A stretch of 35,825 nucleotides of DNA from Avibacterium volantium_A (GTDB lineage: Bacteria > Pseudomonadota > Gammaproteobacteria > Enterobacterales > Pasteurellaceae). The stretch lies in contig NZ_JBMMGT010000026.1 of NCBI RefSeq assembly GCF_049366555.1, forward strand, positions 1-35,825, read 5' to 3'. Positions 16,059 to 22,937 of this stretch are shown piece by piece. The translations under genes were made by a program, and so were the position numbers. The notes under the pieces were generated by a model. It saw only the letters and a program-made list of their open reading frames with translations. It ran no database searches and was not told the DNA's origin. Numbering within the stretch: the first letter of the stretch is position 1; each line of letters starts with the position of its first letter.

Positions 16059-16080
16059 TTTTGCGAAAGCGATCGCAAAA
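16059..16080. repeat. Perfect 8-bp inverted repeat in the pilC-manX gap
   Basis: TTTTGCGA and TCGCAAAA flank a 6-base loop. On the minus strand an uptake signal core (16046-16054) and then a T-rich run follow, so it may be the remains of a terminator of whatever once lay upstream of pilC. The remainder of the 340-bp gap (15981-16320) holds the pilC and manX promoters and no open frame. Confidence 0.5.
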
Positions 16081-16224
16081 CTAAACATAACCCCCAATTA
16101 AATAAAACACCATTTTATTTTTTTTTGAACTATAAAATAAATATCTTTAAATGTATACATTTTAATCACCCAATAAAGTTTTGTATAAAGAAAACGCACA
16201 GTTAGAACGTTTAATCACAAATAA

Positions 16225-16240
16225 TGTGATCTTAATCACA
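16225..16240 (+). promoter_or_regulatory. CRP-cAMP binding site of manXYZ
   Basis: TGTGATCTTAATCACA is a perfect match to TGTGA-N6-TCACA, and the palindrome extends to 11-bp arms (16220-16245). Its centre (16232.5) lies 41.5 bases before the start predicted from the -10 element, the class II position where CRP contacts RNA polymerase directly. Confidence 0.9.
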
Positions 16241-16261
16241 TTATTTTGGAGTGTTTTCGTT

Positions 16262-16267
16262 TAGAAT
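16262..16267 (+). promoter_or_regulatory. -10 element of the manXYZ promoter
   Basis: TAGAAT sits 21 bases after the CRP site. The -35 region (TTGGAG, 16246-16251) is poor and badly spaced, as expected for an activator-dependent promoter. Predicted start is near 16274; the leader ends in AAGGAGTCCTT, a self-complementary RBS, before the manX ATG. Confidence 0.65.
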
Positions 16268-16320
16268 GCGCGCCTGATTTTATAGTACTTAAACCATAAC
16301 CACTTGTATAAGGAGTCCTT

Positions 16321-17304
16321 ATGGCTATTGCGATCATCATCGCAACACACGGCGTGGCGGCAGAACAACTGCTCAAAACGACCGAAATGTTGATTGGTGA
16401 ACAAGAAAACGTTGCCACGATTGATTTTGTTCCCGGCGAAAACGCTGAAACGATTATGGCGAAATATCAGGAAAAACTCAGCACAACCCTATCACATTGT
16501 GATGAAGTGTTGTTCCTTGTGGATACTTGGGGCGGCAGTCCTTTTAATGCTGCGAACCGTGTATCGGAAGGAAAAGACAATATGGATATTGTGACTGGAG
16601 TAAACGTGCCAATGTTGGTCGAAACCTTTATGGCGCGTGATGATGGCCCGAGTTTGCAAGAACTGGTGACGATTGCCTTAGAAACAGGCCGTACTGGTGT
16701 GCGTGCCTTAAAATATGTGGAAGAAGAGCCAGAACAAGCGCCACAAGCCGTTGCTCAACCCGCCCCTGCACCAAGCCAACCTGAAGTGGTTACACCAAAT
16801 AAAGAAGGTCATCTTGTTGTTGGGCTTGCGCGTATTGATGACCGCTTAATTCACGGTCAAGTAGCAACACGCTGGACAAAAGAAAGCAAAGTTTCTCGCA
16901 TTGTGGTAGTGAATGACGATGTGGCGAAAGATAGTGTGCGTTCAACAATGCTGAAAAGCGTTGCGCCACCGGGAGTAACCGCACACGTTGTGGGCGTAGA
17001 TAAAATGATCCGCGTTTATAACAACCCTGAATATGCAGGCGAGCGTATGATGTTGTTATTCACCAATCCAACAGACGTGTTAAGACTGCTAGAAGCTGGC
17101 GTTGATATGAAATCCATCAACATTGGTGGTATGGCTTATAAAGACGGTAAGAAAATGATTACCAGTGCGGTATCTGTTGATGATAAAGACATTGACGCAT
17201 TCAAAGCCATTGATGCAATGGGCGTGGAGCTTGATGTGCGTAAAGTATCAAACGATAGCCGTCAATATATGATGGATTTATTGAAGAAAAACAATCTTGT
17301 GTAA
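16321..17304 (+). CDS. manX: Mannose-family PTS enzyme IIAB
   Basis: Cytoplasmic phosphotransfer subunit of the mannose PTS, moving phosphate from HPr to the incoming sugar. The 327 residues hold a IIA domain (1-130) with the phosphorylated His10 in IIATHGVAAEQLL, an Ala/Pro/Gln-rich linker (about 133-160), and a IIB domain (165-327) with His178 in RIDDRLIHGQVATRW. E. coli ManX is 323 residues with the same fusion. The AGGAG RBS is strong. It starts the manXYZ operon behind a CRP site. The family transports mannose, glucose, glucosamine and related sugars; manA in the same cluster supports mannose. Confidence 0.95.
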   Translation: MAIAIIIATHGVAAEQLLKTTEMLIGEQENVATIDFVPGENAETIMAKYQEKLSTTLSHCDEVLFLVDTWGGSPFNAANRVSEGKDNMDIVTGVNVPMLVETFMARDDGPSLQELVTIALETGRTGVRALKYVEEEPEQAPQAVAQPAPAPSQPEVVTPNKEGHLVVGLARIDDRLIHGQVATRWTKESKVSRIVVVNDDVAKDSVRSTMLKSVAPPGVTAHVVGVDKMIRVYNNPEYAGERMMLLFTNPTDVLRLLEAGVDMKSINIGGMAYKDGKKMITSAVSVDDKDIDAFKAIDAMGVELDVRKVSNDSRQYMMDLLKKNNLV

Positions 17305-17316
17305 AGGATGAATATT

Positions 17317-18120
17317 ATGGAAATTTCAACGCTACAAATTATTCTTGTATTTATCGTTGCCTGTATTTCAGGTATGGGATCGATTCTTGATGAATTTCAA
17401 ACTCACCGTCCGCTTATCGCTTGTACCCTTGTGGGCTTAGTGTTAGGCGATATTAAAACGGGGATTATTGTGGGTGGTTCATTAGAATTACTTGCTCTTG
17501 GCTGGATGAACATTGGTGCAGCACTTGCGCCTGATGCGGCATTAGCTTCTGTGGTTTCAACCATTCTTGTGATTGTGGGTGGTCAAGAAATCACTACTGC
17601 GATCGCATTAGCCATTCCACTTGCCGCAGCAGGTCAGGTTTTAACCTATGTGGTGCGTGCAATTACTGTGGGTTTCCAACACGCTGCAGACCGTGCCATT
17701 GAAGATGGTAACTTGAACCGCTTAGACTGGATTCACTGCAGTGCCTTGATTTTACAAGCAATGCGTATTGCAATCCCAGCGTTAATCGTGGCTTTAACCG
17801 CAGGTACAGACGCTGTGCAAGCAATGTTAAATGCAATTCCACCAGTTGTGACAACAGGCTTAAAAATTGCCGGTGGAATTATCGCCGTTGTGGGTTACGC
17901 AATGGTGATCAATATGATGCGCGCAGGCCACTTAATGCCATTTTTCTACGCAGGCTTTGTGATTGCCGCCTTTACTGATTTCAACCTTGTTGCCTTAGGT
18001 GTGCTAGGTGCAATTATGGCAGCACTTTATATCCAACTTCACCCGAAATACAACCAAAGTAAACAAGTGGTGCAAGTAGTTTCAAATGGCAACAATGATC
18101 TTGATAACAGATTAGATTAA
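17317..18120 (+). CDS. manY: Mannose-family PTS enzyme IIC
   Basis: Membrane channel subunit of the mannose PTS. I chose the ATG at 17317 (267 residues, E. coli 266) because AAAGGA is nine bases upstream, while for the ATG at 17308 the same element abuts the start codon. Marks are MEISTLQIILVFIVACISG, GMGSILDEFQTHRPLIACTL, LVLGDIKTGIIVGGSLELL and GWMNIGAALAPDAALASV, all typical of IIC-Man. It lies 12 bp after manX and 13 bp before manZ. Confidence 0.95.
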   Translation: MEISTLQIILVFIVACISGMGSILDEFQTHRPLIACTLVGLVLGDIKTGIIVGGSLELLALGWMNIGAALAPDAALASVVSTILVIVGGQEITTAIALAIPLAAAGQVLTYVVRAITVGFQHAADRAIEDGNLNRLDWIHCSALILQAMRIAIPALIVALTAGTDAVQAMLNAIPPVVTTGLKIAGGIIAVVGYAMVINMMRAGHLMPFFYAGFVIAAFTDFNLVALGVLGAIMAALYIQLHPKYNQSKQVVQVVSNGNNDLDNRLD

Positions 18121-18133
18121 TGGGGTAAGGAAA

Positions 18134-18970
18134 ATGACAACTGAAATGAAAAAAGTAACCCAAAGTGATTTAAATAAAGTGGTAATGCGTTCTAACCTTT
18201 TCCAAGGTTCTTGGAACTTTGAGCGTATGCAAGCCCTTGGCTTTGCTTACTCAATGGTGCCTGTTATCAAGCGTTTATACCCAGATCCAAATTCTCAAGA
18301 ACGCAAAGATGCAATCAAACGCCATTTAGAGTTCTTTAACACGCAACCTTTCGTGGCTGCACCTGTGCTTGGTGTAACCATCGCAATGGAAGAAGAACGC
18401 GCAAATGGAAAAGAGATTGATGATGCGGCAATCAATGGGATCAAAGTGGGTCTAATGGGGCCATTAGCCGGTGTGGGGGATCCAATTTTCTGGGGAACGG
18501 CTCGACCTGTTTTTGCTGCATTAGGTGCAACCTTAGCAATTAATGGGAGCATATGGGGACCCATCTTATTCTTTCTATTCTTTAACTTAGTTCGCATTGC
18601 TACCCGTTATTTAGGTGTCGTATATGGCTACCAAAAAGGGCTTGATGTGGTGCAAGATATGAGTGGAGGCTTATTACAAAAACTCACTGAAGGGGCATCA
18701 ATTCTCGGTCTATTCATAATGGGGGCGTTAGTGCAAAAATGGACAAGCATTAATGTGCCACTTGTGGTTTCCACCATTGAAAAACAAGACGGTACAATTG
18801 AAGTCACCACCGTGCAATCTATCCTTGATAGCTTAATGCCAGGTTTATTACCATTGTTGTTCACCTTTGGCTGTATGTGGCTCTTACGCAACCGCATCAA
18901 TGCGTTATGGATTATCGTGGGCATTTTCATCATTGGTATCATTGGTGCAGCAACCGGTATTCTTGCTTAA
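18134..18970 (+). CDS. manZ: Mannose-family PTS enzyme IID
   Basis: Second membrane subunit of the mannose PTS, 278 residues (E. coli about 283). Marks are SNLFQGSWNFERMQALGFAY near the N-terminus, FFNTQPFVAAPVLGVTIAME, and GLMGPLAGVGDPIFWGTARP, followed by C-terminal hydrophobic segments. A TAAGGA RBS precedes the ATG. In E. coli manYZ also serve as the entry route for some phages and microcins; nothing here speaks to that. A strong terminator follows. Confidence 0.95.
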   Translation: MTTEMKKVTQSDLNKVVMRSNLFQGSWNFERMQALGFAYSMVPVIKRLYPDPNSQERKDAIKRHLEFFNTQPFVAAPVLGVTIAMEEERANGKEIDDAAINGIKVGLMGPLAGVGDPIFWGTARPVFAALGATLAINGSIWGPILFFLFFNLVRIATRYLGVVYGYQKGLDVVQDMSGGLLQKLTEGASILGLFIMGALVQKWTSINVPLVVSTIEKQDGTIEVTTVQSILDSLMPGLLPLLFTFGCMWLLRNRINALWIIVGIFIIGIIGAATGILA

Positions 18971-19002
18971 TCGTTACTTAAACGCAGAATAATGCTAAAA
19001 TT

Positions 19003-19039
19003 AAACTCTCCCCGTACTTTCGTGGAGAGTTTATTTTTT
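19003..19039 (+). terminator. Terminator-like hairpin between manZ and yobD
   Basis: Stem AAACTCTCC/GGAGAGTTT (9 bp, perfect) with a 12-base loop and then TATTTTTT. It lies 32 bp after the manZ stop and 25 bp before yobD, so it would reduce transcription of yobD-manA relative to manXYZ. Confidence 0.85.
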
Positions 19040-19064
19040 ATAAACCCTAAATACGGACGTTGTT

Positions 19065-19607
19065 ATGATCAATACCGCTTTATTAGTTTTTATCATTCTT
19101 TATTTTTTATATGCTTTCTACGATCAATTCCTAATGGAAAAACGCTTTGGTGAAACCATCTTAAAAGTGCGTTTACGCCGTAAATCGAAAATTGAAGGCA
19201 TTATTATGCTCGCCCTAGTTGGCGTTGCGATTTATCAAGCACTACCACAAGGTATCGAACCTTACACAATGTTTTTATTGGTAATGTTCGGTATTTTGAT
19301 GATTTATCATTTCTTTATCCGCTACCCTGTGTTTATTTTGAAAAAAGAAGGCTTTTTCTTAAATAATCTGTATTTGCAATATGCTTATATCAATACCATT
19401 AATATTGGTGAAAATGGCTTTTTACAATTAGTGTTAAAAAACGGCAAAGCCGTGCCTTTAATGGCTGAAAATCCTAAAGATGTAGAAAAAATCCTACAAT
19501 ATCTCACAGATAGCGGCCGCATTTCGCAAGATCAAAACGCGGTAGAACAAGCTAAACAAAAATCCACAGTGAATAAAAGCGAAAAAAACAATAAAAAAGG
19601 AAAATAA
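19065..19607 (+). CDS. yobD: YobD-like DUF986 inner-membrane protein
   Basis: Membrane protein of unknown function, 180 residues (E. coli YobD about 152). Three hydrophobic segments: TALLVFIILYFLYAFY (4-19), GIIMLALVGVAIYQAL (about 46-61) and MFLLVMFGILMIYHFF. The MEKRFGETILKVRLRRKSKIE linker and IRYPVFILKKEGFFLNN follow the family. The C-terminal tail (about 155-180) is Lys/Asn/Gln-rich and extra compared with E. coli. In E. coli the gene also sits next to manXYZ, so a link with mannose PTS is suggested by conservation of position but no role is known. The stop is two bases before manA, whose RBS (AAAGGAAAA) lies in the yobD end. Confidence 0.85.
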   Translation: MINTALLVFIILYFLYAFYDQFLMEKRFGETILKVRLRRKSKIEGIIMLALVGVAIYQALPQGIEPYTMFLLVMFGILMIYHFFIRYPVFILKKEGFFLNNLYLQYAYINTINIGENGFLQLVLKNGKAVPLMAENPKDVEKILQYLTDSGRISQDQNAVEQAKQKSTVNKSEKNNKKGK

Positions 19608-19609
19608 CA

Positions 19610-20809
19610 ATGCTTTACCCATTAAACGGTCAGCTTCAGCATTATGTCTGGGGTGGACACCAATTTTTACCTGAGTTTCTGGGCATTCCAGCAGAGCAAA
19701 ATCAATATTATGCCGAATGGTGGCTAGGTGATCACAATTCTGCCCCATCAATCATTGAAAAAAATGGCATATCTGAGCCACTAAACACATTTTTAGCGAA
19801 AAATCCCACCGCACTTGGGGAAACAAGCCGAACCCAATTTGGCGACAACTTGCCTTATTTACTGAAAATTTTAGATGTGAAACAGCCCCTTTCTATTCAG
19901 CTTCACCCAACAAAAGCACAAGCTGAAGCAGGCTTTGTAAGAGAAAATGCGCTAGGCATCGCGTTGGACGATCCGAAACGCACCTACAAAGATGATAACC
20001 ATAAGCCTGAAATGATGGTTGCCCTTTCTGATTTCTGGCTATTACACGGTTTTAAACCGAAACAAGCGATCATTGAAACATTGTCGGCTCGTCCCTCTCT
20101 CGCCCCTTTGGCAGAGAAGCTGAAACAACAGCCCCTCGCGGATTTTTACGCCACAATTATGCTATCGGATCAAACCGAGCTGGCAAACTGGCTTAATCCG
20201 ATTATTCAAGCCAATCAAAGTGCTTATGCACAAAATCAGCTTAGCCTTGATAATCCTGATTATTGGGTACTTTACACCATGGACGCAATGCAGATTTCCC
20301 CGGAAAAACTTGATGTGGGGCTGATCTGTTTCTACTTATTTAACATTGTGGAAGTGAAAAAAGGCGAAGGCATTTTCCAAGATGCAGGCATTCCACACGC
20401 CTATTTACGCGGACAAAATATTGAATTAATGGCCTGTTCCGACAACGTTATCCGCGGCGGCTTAACGCCAAAACACGTTGATATTGCTGAACTATTGAAA
20501 GTGATCGACTGCCGAGAAGTCGTGCCACAAATTATCCCTGTTGCACCAAAAAACGAGCCAGTATTCACTTATCAAACACCGGCAAAAGATTTCGCCCTCA
20601 CCCAAGTGAGCTATCAACAAGCTGAGCAACACCGCTTACACGCACAAAGTGCCGAGATTTTATTGGTCATGCGCGGCGAGCTAAAAATCAGCGAAAATTC
20701 CACCGCACTTTCTTTAAAGCAAGGTCAATCTGCGTTTATCAGTGCAGGTTCCGAGTATTTAATAGAAGGAATTGAAGAGGGGTATGCGGTGATTGCGAAG
20801 TTGCCTTGA
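19610..20809 (+). CDS. manA: Mannose-6-phosphate isomerase (type I)
   Basis: Zinc enzyme interconverting mannose-6-phosphate and fructose-6-phosphate, so it feeds the ManXYZ product into glycolysis and also supplies mannose-6-phosphate for polysaccharides. The 399 residues are near the family size (E. coli 391). Zinc-site motifs are IQLHPTKAQAEAGF, YKDDNHKPEMMVALSDFWLLHGF (in parts: DDNHKPEMMVAL), and the later GIFQDAGIPHAYLRGQNIELMA followed by SDNVIRGGLTPKHVD. It follows yobD by two bases. Two uptake signal cores (19808-19816 and 20702-20710) are in its coding sequence, suggesting long residence in this genome. Confidence 0.96.
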   Translation: MLYPLNGQLQHYVWGGHQFLPEFLGIPAEQNQYYAEWWLGDHNSAPSIIEKNGISEPLNTFLAKNPTALGETSRTQFGDNLPYLLKILDVKQPLSIQLHPTKAQAEAGFVRENALGIALDDPKRTYKDDNHKPEMMVALSDFWLLHGFKPKQAIIETLSARPSLAPLAEKLKQQPLADFYATIMLSDQTELANWLNPIIQANQSAYAQNQLSLDNPDYWVLYTMDAMQISPEKLDVGLICFYLFNIVEVKKGEGIFQDAGIPHAYLRGQNIELMACSDNVIRGGLTPKHVDIAELLKVIDCREVVPQIIPVAPKNEPVFTYQTPAKDFALTQVSYQQAEQHRLHAQSAEILLVMRGELKISENSTALSLKQGQSAFISAGSEYLIEGIEEGYAVIAKLP

Positions 20810-20856
20810 ATCTAAGATTTGACATAAGTACTATTGACAAACATATATCCCACAAA

Positions 20857-20881
20857 AATAGCCCCTTAAACAGGGGCTATT
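20857..20881 (-). terminator. Terminator of the uxuA operon, possibly shared with manA
   Basis: AATAGCCCC/GGGGCTATT is a perfect 9-bp stem with a 7-base loop. On the minus strand it continues into TTTTTG, a usable T-tract. On the plus strand it is followed by ATGATTATT, a poorer tract, but it lies 47 bp after manA and is the only hairpin between the two convergent genes. Confidence 0.8.
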
Positions 20882-20965
20882 ATGATTATTCTTTGGATAG
20901 ATATTGTATTTCTTATTTTTCTTACAAATTTCATACAAGTTCTATTACCTAGAATAAGGTATCAC

Positions 20966-22150
20966 TTAGCTATTAAAATAAACTTTCTTTAATGCTAGCT
21001 CCAATCCCCTAAACTCAGCTAATCCTTTTAATCGACCAATCGCAGAATAGCCTGGATTGGTTTTCTTTTTCAGATCGTCAAGCATTTGATGTCCGTGATC
21101 AGGGCGCATTGGAATCAGGCGTGTGTTTCCTTTTTCTAAACGGCGATATTCTTCTGTAAGCAACGCTTTTACTACGTTAAACATATCGACATCTCCTTCT
21201 AAATGCGCAGCTTCGTGGAAACTCAAAGGATTATCTTCACGGCAAGTTGAACGTAAATGAGCAAAATAAATTCTATCAGCAAATTGCTCTGTCATTTTGA
21301 CTAGGTCATTATCAGAACGAACACCATAAGACCCCGTACACATTGTAAAGCCGTTCGCTGTCAATGGCTCTGTTTCTACAAACCATTGCATATCTTCAAT
21401 AGTTGAAACAATACGAGGCAAGCCTAAAATTGGGCGAGGTGGATCGTCTGGATGAATTGCTAATTTAATTCCGATTTCTTGGGCTACTGGTACAATCTCA
21501 TGTAAGAAATGAGCTAAGTGCGTACGAAATTTCTCAGGTGTAATATCCTTATACCGATCTAACTGTGCCTGAAATTCTGCTAGGGTATATCCTTCTTCCG
21601 CACCTGGTAAACCTGCAATAATATTACGAGTTAATTGTTCTATTTGTTCAGGAGTCATCTGTTCAAAATAAACTTTAGCAGCTTGGCGTTCTTGCTCGGT
21701 ATAAATCGCTTCTGCATTCGGGCGTTTTAAAATATGTAACTCAAAAGCAGCAAATGCAATTTGATCAAAGCGAAGTGCTTTTGAGCCATCGGGTAATTGA
21801 TATGCCAAATCTGTGCGCGTCCAATCCAACACTGGCATAAAATTATAACAAACTGTATCAATGCCGTATTGTGCAAGATTACGTAAGGTCTGCTTATAAT
21901 TTCCAATCCATTGCACATAATTCCCCGTCTGTGTTTTAATTTCTTCATGGACAGGTACACTCTCAACAACTGACCAAGTTAAACCGGCTTGTTCAATTTG
22001 CTGCTTACGTTTTTCTATTTCTTCAATGGACCAAATTTGCCCATTAGGAATATGATGTAATGCTGTGACAATCCCTGTTGCACCGGCTTGTCTAATATCA
22101 GCTAACGATACGGGATCATTTGGTCCATACCAACGCCAAGTTTGTTCCAT
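20966..22150 (-). CDS. uxuA: Mannonate dehydratase
   Basis: Dehydrates D-mannonate to 2-keto-3-deoxy-D-gluconate in glucuronate breakdown. The 394 residues equal the UxuA family. The start MEQTWRWYGPNDPVSLADIR and QAGATGIVTALHHIPNG are typical; LAIHPDDPPRPILGLPRIV, GFTMCTGSYGVRSDND and FAHLRSTCREDNPLSFHEA carry the metal-binding His/Cys residues. A strong RBS (AAGGAG) precedes the ATG. It is the last gene of the minus-strand operon dctQ-dctM-GH31-uxuR-uxuA. Confidence 0.96.
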   Translation of the reverse strand: MEQTWRWYGPNDPVSLADIRQAGATGIVTALHHIPNGQIWSIEEIEKRKQQIEQAGLTWSVVESVPVHEEIKTQTGNYVQWIGNYKQTLRNLAQYGIDTVCYNFMPVLDWTRTDLAYQLPDGSKALRFDQIAFAAFELHILKRPNAEAIYTEQERQAAKVYFEQMTPEQIEQLTRNIIAGLPGAEEGYTLAEFQAQLDRYKDITPEKFRTHLAHFLHEIVPVAQEIGIKLAIHPDDPPRPILGLPRIVSTIEDMQWFVETEPLTANGFTMCTGSYGVRSDNDLVKMTEQFADRIYFAHLRSTCREDNPLSFHEAAHLEGDVDMFNVVKALLTEEYRRLEKGNTRLIPMRPDHGHQMLDDLKKKTNPGYSAIGRLKGLAEFRGLELALKKVYFNS

Positions 22151-22169
22151 TTTTTACTCCTTATATTGC

Positions 22170-22928
22170 TTATTTTGTATTAATTCCCACTACAACTGGG
22201 CTAAGATTAAATAAATAACCGTCAAAATTAGGATCATCAACATCAGAAAGCTCAAACAATTTTTGTTTTACATTCTCTAAATGTTGCCACATTGCTTTTT
22301 TAGCTAATACAGGATCTTTTTTCTGCATTGCCTGCACAATATTTTCATGATCTCTTATCCAAAGATGACGATAATTTTGATTAGGAATATGAGAATGTAA
22401 CCCCTCCCACATTTTGCTATTCATTCTTAAATCCCAAAGAGATTTTTGCATCTGAATCACCACTTCATTCTGAGTAATTTCTGCAATCGTTCGATGAAAA
22501 TCTTCATCAGCAAAATAATCTTCATCCCCCTGTTCTAGGGTTTCTCTTTCTCTTAATAGAATATCTTTTAAGCGCATAATATCTGAACGCGTCGCTTGAA
22601 TCGCAGCAAATTCTGCAATGCTACTTTCTAGTAATTGCCTTGCTTGTAGTAACTCAAAAGGTCCTACATCAATTTGTTCTAAAAATTCATCATTTTCAGC
22701 AATACGAGGCAAATCAATTAAATAGACTCCAGAACCTTTTCTTACTTCGATGAAACCTTCAATTTCTAGCATAATTAAAGCTTCTCGAATTACTGTTCGA
22801 CTAACGTTAAAAAATTCTGCTAACTCTCTTTCAGGAGGTAATTTATCGCCAATTTGGTAACGTCCGCTTTTTAACTGTTTTTTTAATTCATCACCTATTT
22901 TTTTATAGGAGCGTAAATCGTCTGTCAT
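22170..22928 (-). CDS. uxuR: GntR-family (FCD) regulator, UxuR/ExuR-like
   Basis: DNA-binding repressor of hexuronate genes, 252 residues. The N-terminal winged helix-turn-helix (about 8-75) shows GDKLPPERELAEFFNVSRTV, IREALIMLEIEGFIEVRKGS (in two pieces) and GVYL. The C-terminal FCD domain (about 90-235) binds the effector, with the ligand His/Asp in FADEDFHRTIAEIT. The uxuR name is inferred from the adjacent uxuA and from the UxuR-type palindrome in the divergent promoter region, where it probably regulates its own operon and the dctP operon. It lies 19 bp before uxuA and 9 bp after the GH31 gene. Confidence 0.88.
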   Translation of the reverse strand: MTDDLRSYKKIGDELKKQLKSGRYQIGDKLPPERELAEFFNVSRTVIREALIMLEIEGFIEVRKGSGVYLIDLPRIAENDEFLEQIDVGPFELLQARQLLESSIAEFAAIQATRSDIMRLKDILLRERETLEQGDEDYFADEDFHRTIAEITQNEVVIQMQKSLWDLRMNSKMWEGLHSHIPNQNYRHLWIRDHENIVQAMQKKDPVLAKKAMWQHLENVKQKLFELSDVDDPNFDGYLFNLSPVVVGINTK

Positions 22929-22937
22929 ATAGCTTTC

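Noticed and set aside
18295..18942. Two antisense open frames of about 100 codons within manZ
   Set aside because: Opposite to a clearly coding IID gene; the proteins have no recognisable domain and the frames arise from its codon pattern.
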